Shown in pieces: positions 1-6,600 of a DNA stretch of 6,996 nt. The DNA lies in contig DPVV01000322.1 in the NCBI GenBank assembly GCA_003526525.1, positions 1 through 6,996 on the forward strand. Reading direction: 5' to 3'. A program made the translations under genes and the position numbers. Source of the DNA: Lachnoclostridium phytofermentans. Lineage in GTDB: Bacteria > Bacillota > Clostridia > Lachnospirales > Lachnospiraceae. The notes beneath the pieces are model-generated. The model saw nothing but the letters and a program-made list of their open reading frames with translations, made no database searches and had not been told where the DNA came from. Positions within the stretch are counted from its first letter, which is position 1. Each line of letters begins with the position of its first letter.

Positions 1-21
1 AAAATTGCTTTTTATTTTCAC
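1..21 (-). CDS. Start of next operon gene, probably Opp-type ABC ATPase (partial)
   Basis: Only the first seven codons are visible (GTG start at 21-19, reading MKIKSNF), and the gene continues past the left edge. The GTG is preceded by a GAGGGA-type ribosome binding site with about 7 nt spacing, which lies inside the last codons of the upstream permease; the permease stop codon is just 1 nt before the GTG. An in-frame ATG at 36-34 would give a 14-nt overlap with the permease but has no ribosome binding site, so GTG is preferred. The ATPase identity (OppD/DppD-like) is inferred only from the usual gene order binding protein, OppB, OppC, OppD, OppF; the visible residues are not diagnostic. Confidence 0.45.
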
Positions 22-22
22 A

Positions 23-811
23 CTAACTTCCCTCATTTAATAAACTAAATCCAAGTACCGTAATTACAATCATTAATCCTGGTGCTAGTGCCATCCATGG
101 TGCTCCAAATAAATAGGTCTGAGACTCAGAAAGCATACGCCCAAGACTAGGATCCGGAGGTTGAACCCCCAGACTTAAATAACTCATTCCTGCTTCTGCC
201 AGAACAGCATTATTAAAACCAATGGTAATGGCAGAACGTAAGATAGCTTTTGTATTCGGAAAGATATGTAGAAATATAATCCGAATGTGGCTCGCTCCAA
301 GTAGCCTCGCGCTCTTAACGTAATCCATCTCTTTTTGTATGATAAATTCACTCCTTATAACACGGGCAAAACTAGGAATGAACAGTATACCTAATGCTAA
401 TATCACATTGTACTTTCCTGTACCAAATATACTAACAAACACTAATGCCAATAAAATACTTGGAAAAGAAGCGACTGCATCATTGATTCGCATCAAAATT
501 TCATCTACTACCCCACCGAAATATCCAGTAACCGCACCTAGAATACTTCCGACGGTAGCTCCTATGAAAACAGTAGCGATACCTACAAAAAAAGTAGTGA
601 ACGCTCCTTCCATCACCCTGCTAAGGACATCTCTACCCATATAATCGGTACCAAAAAGATGAGAAAGACTTGGTGCCTGGTTTTTTGCCAACACATTCAT
701 TTCATTTGGGTCATAAGGAGTATAAAAAATACCTATGATAACAAGGAGCAAAGCAAACGAAACTAAGATCAGCCCAACTATAAAATTAAATCGATTCTTT
801 TGTTTTCTCAT
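23..811 (-). CDS. OppC/DppC-type ABC transporter permease
   Basis: This 262-residue inner-membrane permease should pair with the OppB-type protein encoded just upstream to form the channel of a peptide/nickel/oligosaccharide ABC importer. It shows one N-terminal membrane helix (about 10-30), then the family hallmark HLFGTDYMGRDVLSR (51-65). Further helices lie around 70-92, 112-130, 134-150, 195-215 and 240-258. The cytoplasmic EAA-type loop that contacts the ATPase begins near 162 (MDYVKSARLLGAS), and YLSLGVQPPDPS (211-222) is another typical OppC signature. The ATG at 811 has an AAAAGGAG site (827-820) 8 nt upstream and lies 21 nt after the oppB-type stop, so the two are almost certainly co-transcribed. 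The protein ends at ...LLNEGS, without the short LRDxxDP-like tail usual in this family; this looks like a natural short end rather than a frameshift, because neither other frame restores the tail. The transported substrate cannot be read from the permease. Confidence 0.93.
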   Translation of the reverse strand: MRKQKNRFNFIVGLILVSFALLLVIIGIFYTPYDPNEMNVLAKNQAPSLSHLFGTDYMGRDVLSRVMEGAFTTFFVGIATVFIGATVGSILGAVTGYFGGVVDEILMRINDAVASFPSILLALVFVSIFGTGKYNVILALGILFIPSFARVIRSEFIIQKEMDYVKSARLLGASHIRIIFLHIFPNTKAILRSAITIGFNNAVLAEAGMSYLSLGVQPPDPSLGRMLSESQTYLFGAPWMALAPGLMIVITVLGFSLLNEGS

Positions 812-819
812 TTCCTTTG

Positions 820-827
820 CTCCTTTT
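820..827 (-). promoter_or_regulatory. Ribosome binding site of the OppC-type gene
   Basis: AAAAGGAG on the minus strand, 8 nt before the ATG at 811. It sits between the upstream stop codon (835-833) and this start, fixing the start choice. Confidence 0.85.
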
Positions 828-832
828 TATCG

Positions 833-1774
833 TCATGAAATTCTGACACGTGGGTCAACTTTTTGATATGTCATATCTACAACAAAATTAATTATTATGA
901 CAATCCCTGCAATATATAATACTGCTGCACTTACTACAGCAAAATCACGATTTGAAATTGCAGATACTAACATTCGTCCCATCCCTGGAAGATTAAATAC
1001 CTGCTCGACTATAATGCTACCAGCTAAAGCATCCGCAATCATCATTCCCAAAAATGTAATAACAGGAATTAAGGCATTTTTTAGTACATGCTTTGTCATG
1101 ATCTGTTTCTTTTTTAAACCCTTGCTCCTTGCGGTTCGTACATAATCGTACGATAATTCTCGCAACAGAGATGTCTTTAGAAATTTAGTTAACATCGCTA
1201 CCTTTGGGATACTAACCGCTAAGGCTGGAAATACCATATAACTTAAGAAAGCACCAAAATCCTGTGATATTGGCACAAACCTTCCAGGCACAAACCATTT
1301 CAAAATGATCCCAAATAATAAAGAAATTAGAATCCCCAAGAAAAACGGTGGAACCGCCATAAAGGTTTGGCTTAAAAATGTTATAAATCGGTCAATCAAT
1401 CCATCTTCTCTTCTTGCACATATTAGTCCCAATGGTAACGAAATTACTACCATAAAAAGAACAGATAGAGCAGCTAGCCAAGCTGTTACCGGTAGACGAT
1501 CCGATAATAAGGATGTTACGCTTACATTATATTGAGTAGAAGTTCCAAAGTCACCAGTAACTGCACCTTTTAAAAATCTTCCATAGCGAACAAACATAGG
1601 ATCGTTTAATCCCATCGATTCACGCAGATTCTGTAGCTGTTCCTCTGTTGCATCTATCCCAAGCTTTGCAATCGCGCTGTCTCCGGGAATCACTTGGAAG
1701 GCGAAAAACGTGATAAAAGATACGAATACTAAGGTAATAATGAGAGTTATCAGCTTTTTTATATAAAATTTCAT
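833..1774 (-). CDS. OppB/DppB-type ABC transporter permease
   Basis: This 313-residue polytopic membrane protein is the first permease of the Opp-type importer. It has an N-terminal helix (8-28), VIPGDSA (28-34), GDFGTS (74-79), helices around 98-120, 130-155, 178-196, 236-255 and 280-300, an EAA-type loop at about 209-240 (DYVRTARSKGLKKK then NALIPVIT), the conserved EQVFNLPGMGRML (257-269) and the usual VDPRVR C-terminus. Each is a recognised OppB/DppB feature, and the length is normal. The open frame extends 17 codons further upstream to an ATG at 1825, but that start has no ribosome binding site. The ATG at 1774 has AAAGGAGA 8 nt before it and begins the typical MKFYIKKLITLI membrane segment. 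A predicted internal promoter whose transcription start would lie near 1801 supports the shorter form. It is separated from the binding-protein gene by 140 nt that contain a large hairpin. Confidence 0.93.
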   Translation of the reverse strand: MKFYIKKLITLIITLVFVSFITFFAFQVIPGDSAIAKLGIDATEEQLQNLRESMGLNDPMFVRYGRFLKGAVTGDFGTSTQYNVSVTSLLSDRLPVTAWLAALSVLFMVVISLPLGLICARREDGLIDRFITFLSQTFMAVPPFFLGILISLLFGIILKWFVPGRFVPISQDFGAFLSYMVFPALAVSIPKVAMLTKFLKTSLLRELSYDYVRTARSKGLKKKQIMTKHVLKNALIPVITFLGMMIADALAGSIIVEQVFNLPGMGRMLVSAISNRDFAVVSAAVLYIAGIVIIINFVVDMTYQKVDPRVRIS

Positions 1775-1781
1775 TGCGCCA

Positions 1782-1789
1782 TCTCCTTT
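1782..1789 (-). promoter_or_regulatory. Ribosome binding site that decides the OppB-type start
   Basis: AAAGGAGA on the minus strand with 8 nt spacing to the ATG at 1774. No comparable site precedes the ATG at 1825, so translation should begin at 1774. Confidence 0.85.
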
Positions 1790-1807
1790 CCAAGTAAGTC
1801 TCGTTTT

Positions 1808-1836
1808 TTCATAAAGTACTTTCATTACACTGTCAA
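1808..1836 (-). promoter_or_regulatory. Predicted internal sigma-A promoter for the permease genes
   Basis: On the minus strand a perfect -35 box TTGACA (1836-1831) is followed after 17 nt by TATGAA (1813-1808), a four-of-six match to the -10 consensus. Transcription would start near 1801, about 27 nt before the permease start and upstream of its ribosome binding site. It would allow the two permeases (and probably the ATPases) to be expressed separately from the binding protein. Prediction from sequence only. Confidence 0.5.
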
Positions 1837-1841
1837 TCCTT

Positions 1842-1893
1842 ATCAGAAGGCAAGTCCTTACCCCCGCTTAAAGAAGCGGAGGACTTCCCTGAT
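1842..1893 (-). repeat. 52-nt imperfect palindrome between binding-protein and permease genes
   Basis: Nested complementary blocks are 1842-1846/1889-1893, 1849-1850/1887-1888, 1852-1855/1883-1886 and a nine-pair core 1861-1869/1874-1882 around a 4-nt loop. One core pair is G·U when read as minus-strand RNA but C·A on the plus strand, so the structure fits an RNA made with the operon. No T-run follows, so it is not a normal intrinsic terminator. It may be an mRNA processing or stability hairpin that keeps binding-protein levels above permease levels. Alternatively, it may be a remnant resembling the GC-rich hairpin at the right end of IS200/IS605-type (tnpB) elements; that likeness is from memory and weakly held. 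Confidence 0.6.
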
Positions 1894-1914
1894 GAGATTA
1901 AATAGTTAATCATT

Positions 1915-3483
1915 TTACTTATAATATACGGTTGACATATCCTGTACATAAACAGGGTAGAACTGATAACCTGCTAATTTTTTATTTACTGCTACTAAAT
2001 TTGCTGGGTCTTGAATATAGACAGAAGCTACATCCTCTGTTAGTATTCTTTGCAGCTGATGATAAAGTTCCACTTTCTCCTCATCCTTAACAGATGCATA
2101 AGCTTTAGGATATAGGCTATCAAACTGTGAATTTGAATAATTTAAAAAGTTATTTTTTGAAGTAGATTCATAACGTTTTACAATATCACTAGGAGAGAGA
2201 TTGGAATCAAGACCTACAATCGTTGATTCGTAATTTCTTCCTTGGTAAACATCCGAAATCCAACTTGCCCATTCTACTAATTTGATTTCCGCAGTAATTC
2301 CAACTTTCTTTAACTGCTCTACAATTACCTGTGCTGTATCTACATGCGCTTGATAATTAGATGGTACAGTGATAGTAAAATGAAATCCATCCGGATAACC
2401 TGCCTCGTTAAGAAGTTGTTTTGCTTTTTCTACATCATAAGTGTAGTAATTTGCTAAGGTTTCATCGTAGTATTTACCGAATCCAGGGAACATATTACTT
2501 CCGATAATCGTACCGTTACCACCTGCAACGATATCAAGAATCATCTGCCTGTCAATCGCATAGCAAAGCGCTTGTCGAACTTTAAGGTTATCAAATGGAG
2601 CCGCTTTATGATTTAAAAACAAAGCCTGAACCAGATTCATATGCCCAATTTCAATGCTATACAAATCCTTTAATTCATTTGCTTGTTCATAGGTTAATTG
2701 CTGGAAAATATCGATGGTACCAGCTCTTAACTCCATAAATGCTGCATCTGTATTTGCAGAGATCTTAAACGTTACTTCATCAAGATAAGGAACCCCTTTC
2801 ATATAATAGTCAGGATTCTTCTCCATCACAATGCTTACCATCGGCGAATAGGAAACAAAACGAAATGGACCTGTACCAACCGGCTTAGTCGCCTGCTCAG
2901 TATAGTCTTTTGGTATAATACTAATGGTAAAATAGGACAGTAGTTCAATATTTGGTTGATTTAATTTGACTTCTACGGCCTGTTTTCCATCCTCAGTAGT
3001 AATCGCATTTATCGATTCTACACAAGAAAATACCGACTCAACTCTCACTTCTGGATCGGAAGTTTCAAGCAGGCCGGTAGCACGTTTTAATGAATATATT
3101 ACATCATCTACCGTTACAAGCGCACCATTGTGGAATTTAACACCATCACGTAAAAAGAACGTATAGGTCATTCCATCCTCCGAAATCTTATAGTCGCTTG
3201 CTACAGCAGGAACTAAATTTCCATCTTTATCAGGCTTTACTAAACCTTCGAAAATATTAAACAAAACTTCCTTAGTTCCTGCCGCAACTGCTTTGTGTGG
3301 GTCAAGACTATCCAAATCGTTTGTTATACCTACAATAACAGAGCCACCATTTTTTGAAGCCTCGCCGTTTTCTGCTTCCTTTTGATCATTTCCCTTGTTT
3401 TCTGTACTGCCACTGCATGCGCAGAGTGCAATCATACAACTTAGGAGAAGACCCAAAAAGAATAACTGCTTTCTTCTTTTCAT
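1915..3483 (-). CDS. Family 5 extracellular solute-binding lipoprotein of an Opp-type ABC importer
   Basis: This 522-residue protein captures the substrate outside the membrane and hands it to the downstream permeases. Residues 1-22 form a lipoprotein signal peptide (positive MKRRK, hydrophobic core) with a lipobox LCAC ending at Cys23, the expected lipidation site; a second, less likely LLSC lies at 13-16. Residues 24-46 are a polar Asn/Glu/Lys linker. The SBP family 5 fold then runs to the C-terminus: LDSLDPH (57-63), the signature region YTFFLRDGVKFHNG...VTVDDVIYSLKR (107-134), PVGTGPFRF (201-209) and FDNLKVRQALCYAIDR (297-312). The ATG at 3483 has a GGAGG site 4 nt upstream. Family 5 proteins bind oligopeptides, nickel chelates or, in some bacteria and archaea, oligosaccharides; sequence alone does not settle which. 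The adjacent cellobiose phosphorylase gene makes a cello-oligosaccharide ligand worth considering, but peptide remains the default. Confidence 0.93.
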   Translation of the reverse strand: MKRRKQLFFLGLLLSCMIALCACSGSTENKGNDQKEAENGEASKNGGSVIVGITNDLDSLDPHKAVAAGTKEVLFNIFEGLVKPDKDGNLVPAVASDYKISEDGMTYTFFLRDGVKFHNGALVTVDDVIYSLKRATGLLETSDPEVRVESVFSCVESINAITTEDGKQAVEVKLNQPNIELLSYFTISIIPKDYTEQATKPVGTGPFRFVSYSPMVSIVMEKNPDYYMKGVPYLDEVTFKISANTDAAFMELRAGTIDIFQQLTYEQANELKDLYSIEIGHMNLVQALFLNHKAAPFDNLKVRQALCYAIDRQMILDIVAGGNGTIIGSNMFPGFGKYYDETLANYYTYDVEKAKQLLNEAGYPDGFHFTITVPSNYQAHVDTAQVIVEQLKKVGITAEIKLVEWASWISDVYQGRNYESTIVGLDSNLSPSDIVKRYESTSKNNFLNYSNSQFDSLYPKAYASVKDEEKVELYHQLQRILTEDVASVYIQDPANLVAVNKKLAGYQFYPVYVQDMSTVYYK

Positions 3484-3487
3484 ATTT

Positions 3488-3492
3488 CCTCC
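3488..3492 (-). promoter_or_regulatory. Ribosome binding site of the binding-protein gene
   Basis: GGAGG on the minus strand, 4 nt before the ATG at 3483, and only 6 nt after the base of a strong leader hairpin. Confidence 0.8.
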
Positions 3493-3498
3493 ATTCTT

Positions 3499-3529
3499 AA
3501 AGTTTGACCATGAATATGGATCAAACTTT
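3499..3529 (-). promoter_or_regulatory. Leader hairpin just upstream of the binding-protein ribosome binding site
   Basis: Perfect 9-bp arms AAAGTTTGA/TCAAACTTT. Read as minus-strand RNA, the stem continues after one bulged U through CCAU/AUGG to a 4-nt loop AUUC, giving 13 pairs. The stem ends 6 nt before GGAGG. No U-tract follows, so it is not a terminator. It could stabilise the mRNA, modulate ribosome access, or at DNA level be an operator. Confidence 0.6.
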
Positions 3530-3530
3530 T

Positions 3531-3553
3531 TAGTTGAAACATTTTTTCAACTA
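3531..3553 (-). repeat. Second inverted repeat in the binding-protein leader
   Basis: Perfect 8-bp arms TAGTTGAA/TTCAACTA around a 7-nt spacer, directly next to the hairpin at 3499-3529. The two form a pair of tandem hairpins in the 5' leader. No known riboswitch or T-box motif was recognised around them. Confidence 0.55.
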
Positions 3554-3673
3554 TAGATAGTAAAAATGATATTCTCTCATTATTATGATACAATGCCAAA
3601 TCCGTTATACAAACAAGAAAGCGCACGGTTCATGAACTTTTCCTTGTCAGGAATTAAGACAATGCGTCTGTAT

Positions 3674-3700
3674 AAAACGCTATATGAATCATAGCGTTTT
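3674..3700. promoter_or_regulatory. Perfect 10-bp inverted repeat over the predicted transcription start (candidate operator)
   Basis: Arms AAAACGCTAT/ATAGCGTTTT flank a 7-nt spacer. With the -10 box at 3707-3702 the repeat covers about -5 to +22 of the transporter promoter, the classic position for a repressor operator. It is also hairpin-capable and followed by TTTTT on the plus strand and TTTT on the minus strand, so a weak bidirectional terminator is the alternative. The regulator family is not identified. Confidence 0.55.
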
Positions 3701-3701
3701 T

Positions 3702-3730
3702 ATCATATACTTAAAATTTAATTTTGGCAA
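3702..3730 (-). promoter_or_regulatory. Predicted sigma-A promoter of the transporter operon
   Basis: On the minus strand TTGCCA (3730-3725) and TATGAT (3707-3702) are each one mismatch from consensus and are separated by exactly 17 nt. Upstream DNA is A/T-tract rich, as in an UP element. Transcription would begin near 3695, giving a leader of roughly 210 nt before the binding-protein start. Lying downstream of the terminator at 3889-3860, it makes the transporter a separate transcription unit from the phosphorylase. Confidence 0.6.
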
Positions 3731-3743
3731 TAAAAATTTTTGT

Positions 3744-3758
3744 TAAATTGACAATTTA
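3744..3758. repeat. 15-bp palindrome upstream of the transporter promoter
   Basis: TAAATTG-A-CAATTTA is perfectly symmetrical and ends about 14 bp upstream of the -35 box, a position typical of activator sites. AT-rich palindromes arise easily by chance in such DNA, so function is uncertain. Confidence 0.35.
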
Positions 3759-3859
3759 TGAACAAATTATCTATTAATCATGACCACATAGCTGCTAGTT
3801 TTATAGTACCTAAGATTGCGTACCGACTGGCGTGGTACACATAGCATATTACTATAACG

Positions 3860-3889
3860 AAAGAGAGTGCCCTTTCGGACACTCTCTTT
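3860..3889 (-). terminator. Intrinsic terminator of the cellobiose phosphorylase gene
   Basis: The 10-bp stem AAAGAGAGTG/CACTCTCTTT is extended on the minus-strand RNA by a U·G and two C-G pairs to a GAAA tetraloop, about 13 pairs in all. The wobble pair would be a C·A mismatch on the plus strand, which supports minus-strand use. The stem begins about 68 nt after the phosphorylase stop and its 3' arm runs into CTTTCGTTAT, a modest U-tract. Confidence 0.75.
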
Positions 3890-3956
3890 GGGATAGGAGA
3901 ATCATACAATGAACTACTTGGCTTTCAAATAATTCATGAGGCTAGTAAGCAATTAT

Positions 3957-6452
3957 TTAACCTAAGGTGACTTTTACTCTATGTTCTAATCCGTCACCAA
4001 TTACCGGAATGATATTACCCTCCACCTCTTTCCCATCAACCACCAGTTTCTTAACACCTTTCGAAACATGATACGGGTTTTGTATTGTAATATCATATCT
4101 ATCACCACGGAATTCACGTGTTATCTGATATCCATCCCAAGCAGTTGGAATTGCAGGGTCAATCATTAAGCCATCATATTCTGGTTTAATTCCTAGAATA
4201 TATTGCGATATCGCTACAAAATTCCAAGATGCTGTTCCTGTTAACCAAGAATTTTTTGCTTCCCCAAAACGTCTGGCATCCTTTCCTGCTACCATCTGCG
4301 CATAAACATATGGCTCCAAACGATGGATTTCAGAAAATTCTTCTGTATACGCTGGTGCAATTCTAGTATAGTAATCAAATGCCTTATCTCCACGGCCTAC
4401 CACGGCTTCTGAACACATAATCCAAGCATTATTATGACAGAAGATACCTGCATTTTCTTTATATCCTGCTGGATAGGTAGAAATCTCGCCATATTCCACA
4501 TAATAACGTGTGAATGCTGGATTATTCAGTACCAAACCGAATTTTGTACCCAAACGTTCTTCCACAGAATCTAAGGCTTTTAGGGCTTTCCCATCGTTAA
4601 GACCGCATTTGCCCATAACGCAGAAGCCTTGAGATTCGATAAATATCTTTCCTTCTTCACATTCTTCGCTTCCAATTTTTCTTCCATAATCATCATAGGC
4701 ACGTAAAAACCAAGCTCCATCATAGCCATACTTCATAATTGCTTCTCGCATATTCTCTACTTCTTTCATGGCGCGAATGGACTCTTCTTTATTGCCTACC
4801 TTTTCCATGAGAATTGCATACTCTTCCCCAATATAAGTAAACATACCAGCAATCATAACAGATTCTGCAATTTTACCATCCTTGCTTGTTACTGTTTGAA
4901 AGGATTCTCCCGGTTCCATGGAAAAACAATTTAGATTCAAACAATCATTCCAGTCTGCACGACCAATCAAAGGTAATCCATGTGGACCAAGATTCTCTAT
5001 CACGTGGTTAAAGGCCTTTTTCAAATGATCTGACAATGGTTTCGCAAGCTCTAACTTATTATCATAAGGAGTATTTACCTCTAAGATATCATAATCTCCT
5101 GTTTCCTTGATATAAGCTGTAACTGCTAAGATAAGCCACAATGGATCATCATTGAAATTGCCACCAATTTCATCATTTCCTTTTTTCGTTAATGGTTGAT
5201 ATTGATGATAAGCTCCACCATCTGGTAACTGTGTGGATGCAAGATCAATAATCCTCTCTCTTGCACGATCTGGAATCTGATGAACAAATCCAAGCAAATC
5301 CTGATTGGAATCTCGAAATCCCATCCCCCTTCCAATTCCGGATTCAAAGTACGAAGCACTTCTCGATAAATTAAAGGTAACCATACATTGATATTGATTC
5401 CAGATATTTACCATCCGATTTAATTTTTCATCATGCGTCTTTACGTTGTACTTCGAAAGCAGTTTCTCCCAATATTCGTTAAGCTCTAGGAACGCTTGAT
5501 CAACAGCCTTTACTGTAGAATATTTTGATATCATCTCTTCTGCTTTCTTCTTATTAATAACATTCGTACCATTTGGTGCCAAGGATGATAATAATACCTC
5601 ATCAGTATCAACCTTACCAACTTGATACTCCCATTTTTCTTCTAATTTATTTTCAACATATCCAAGAATAAATACAAGTTCTTTGCTTTCCTTAGGCTGC
5701 AAGGAAATTTCAACACAATGAGAGGCAATTGGGGACCAACCATCTGCAACAGAATTTTTTGATTCACCACTCGCAACTACCTGCGGATTATCAAATCCGT
5801 TGTAGGTACCAAGAAAACTCTCACGATCAGAATCGAATCCACAAATAGGGGCATTTACAGAGAAAAATGCATAATGATCCCGTCTTTCTTTGTATTCTGT
5901 CTTATGATAGATTACGGAACCCTTAACTTCTACTTCACCTGTTGAGAAATTTCGTTGAAAATTCGTAGCATCTTCCCCCGCATTCCACAGGCACCACTCG
6001 AGGAATGAAAACAATTTCACATTCTTAACTTGATTACTTGTATTAATAATTGATACTTTATGTACTTCGCCATTATAGTTTAATGGTACAAAGAAGGTTA
6101 TCTTTGTCTCAATTCCATTTCTTCTTCCTGTTATTTTGGTATAACCCATACCATGACGACACTCATAATATTCTAGTTCCTTTTTTGCAGGCGCAAAACC
6201 CGGTGACCAAAAATCACCATTATCGTATAAGTAGTAATAGCGACCACCACCAAGATCTAATGGTACATTATTATAACGAAATCTTGTGATCCTACGTAGT
6301 TTTGCATCTTTATAGAAACTGTAACCTCCAGCAGTATTTGATATCAAGGAAAAGAACGCTTGCGATCCGAGATAGTTAATCCAAGGATACGGCGTTTCAG
6401 GAGTTGTGATAACGTATTCTTTGTTTAAATCATCAAAAAATCCAAATTTCAT
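3957..6452 (-). CDS. cbp: Cellobiose phosphorylase, glycoside hydrolase family 94
   Basis: This cytosolic enzyme converts cellobiose plus phosphate to alpha-D-glucose 1-phosphate and glucose, a reversible inverting reaction that saves ATP when cellulose fragments are used. The 831 residues follow the family plan: N-terminal beta-sandwich (about 1-275, with PYPWINYLG at 21-29 and [17 protein letters not shown] at 41-57), helical linker (300-345), (alpha/alpha)6 barrel (346-760) and a small C-terminal beta segment. The catalytic acid is Asp503 in [10 protein letters not shown], matching Asp490 of the Cellvibrio gilvus enzyme as I remember it, with Trp501 beside it. Phosphate-site equivalents are Arg375 and Asp381 ([12 protein letters not shown]), His673 and Thr738-Gly739; Glu656 matches a substrate-site Glu. 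The sequence looks very close to the Clostridium thermocellum enzyme (about 811 residues); the extra length falls mainly in an insert near 278-298. No secretion signal. The ATG at 6452 has AAAGGAG 7 nt upstream. It appears to be monocistronic. Confidence 0.97.
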   Translation of the reverse strand: MKFGFFDDLNKEYVITTPETPYPWINYLGSQAFFSLISNTAGGYSFYKDAKLRRITRFRYNNVPLDLGGGRYYYLYDNGDFWSPGFAPAKKELEYYECRHGMGYTKITGRRNGIETKITFFVPLNYNGEVHKVSIINTSNQVKNVKLFSFLEWCLWNAGEDATNFQRNFSTGEVEVKGSVIYHKTEYKERRDHYAFFSVNAPICGFDSDRESFLGTYNGFDNPQVVASGESKNSVADGWSPIASHCVEISLQPKESKELVFILGYVENKLEEKWEYQVGKVDTDEVLLSSLAPNGTNVINKKKAEEMISKYSTVKAVDQAFLELNEYWEKLLSKYNVKTHDEKLNRMVNIWNQYQCMVTFNLSRSASYFESGIGRGMGFRDSNQDLLGFVHQIPDRARERIIDLASTQLPDGGAYHQYQPLTKKGNDEIGGNFNDDPLWLILAVTAYIKETGDYDILEVNTPYDNKLELAKPLSDHLKKAFNHVIENLGPHGLPLIGRADWNDCLNLNCFSMEPGESFQTVTSKDGKIAESVMIAGMFTYIGEEYAILMEKVGNKEESIRAMKEVENMREAIMKYGYDGAWFLRAYDDYGRKIGSEECEEGKIFIESQGFCVMGKCGLNDGKALKALDSVEERLGTKFGLVLNNPAFTRYYVEYGEISTYPAGYKENAGIFCHNNAWIMCSEAVVGRGDKAFDYYTRIAPAYTEEFSEIHRLEPYVYAQMVAGKDARRFGEAKNSWLTGTASWNFVAISQYILGIKPEYDGLMIDPAIPTAWDGYQITREFRGDRYDITIQNPYHVSKGVKKLVVDGKEVEGNIIPVIGDGLEHRVKVTLG

Positions 6453-6459
6453 GCGAATT

Positions 6460-6466
6460 CTCCTTT
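6460..6466 (-). promoter_or_regulatory. Ribosome binding site of cbp
   Basis: AAAGGAG on the minus strand, 7 nt before the ATG at 6452; near-ideal sequence and spacing. Confidence 0.85.
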
Positions 6467-6472
6467 ATTATT

Positions 6473-6495
6473 CTTGGTAAAATTGTTTTTACAAG
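6473..6495 (-). promoter_or_regulatory. Leader hairpin upstream of the cbp ribosome binding site
   Basis: On the minus strand CTTG-TAAAA and TTTTA-C-CAAG pair (9 bp with one bulged C) around the loop ACAA. The stem ends 6 nt before AAAGGAG, the same gap as the leader hairpin before the binding-protein gene. It is AT-rich and weaker than that one. Confidence 0.4.
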
Positions 6496-6546
6496 TTATG
6501 AAAGGTTCATACGAAACATTTTAGTAAGTATAACTGTCCATAACAC

Positions 6547-6575
6547 ATTATATAACAAGATTACGTAAGAGTAAA
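6547..6575 (-). promoter_or_regulatory. Predicted sigma-A promoter of cbp
   Basis: A perfect -10 box TATAAT (6552-6547) lies 17 nt after TTTACT (6575-6570), a four-of-six match to the -35 consensus. Transcription would start near 6540 and give a leader of about 88 nt. The weak -35 suggests dependence on an activator or on upstream sequence. Confidence 0.5.
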
Positions 6576-6600
6576 TCGAATTAATCCACAAAAACCATGG

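Noticed and set aside
339..1535. Plus-strand open frames at 339-644, 897-1145 and 1305-1535
   Set aside because: They lie opposite the two permease genes, have low-complexity compositions, no ribosome binding sites and no recognisable domains; they are shadows of the minus-strand genes.
1775..1825. Longer N-terminus for the OppB-type permease from the ATG at 1825
   Set aside because: No ribosome binding site precedes it, it overlaps a predicted promoter, and the extra residues are unlike OppB proteins; the start at 1774 has an ideal site.
2966..3166. Plus-strand open frame inside the binding-protein gene
   Set aside because: It is antisense to a well-supported conserved protein and shows no domain or start signal.
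3484..3700. Riboswitch or T-box in the long binding-protein leader
   Set aside because: Hairpins are present but I recognise no conserved aptamer core or T-box sequence, and there is no terminator before the gene.
3674..3700. Main terminator of cbp
   Set aside because: It lies over 250 nt after the cbp stop and overlaps the next promoter; the hairpin at 3860-3889 is closer and stronger.
3748..3777. Plus-strand promoter from a perfect TTGACA at 3748-3753
   Set aside because: No convincing -10 box at 16-18 nt spacing and no plus-strand gene downstream; the TTGACA is part of an AT-rich palindrome.
6050..6289. Plus-strand open frame inside cbp
   Set aside because: It is antisense to the conserved N-terminal domain of the phosphorylase, with no family resemblance.
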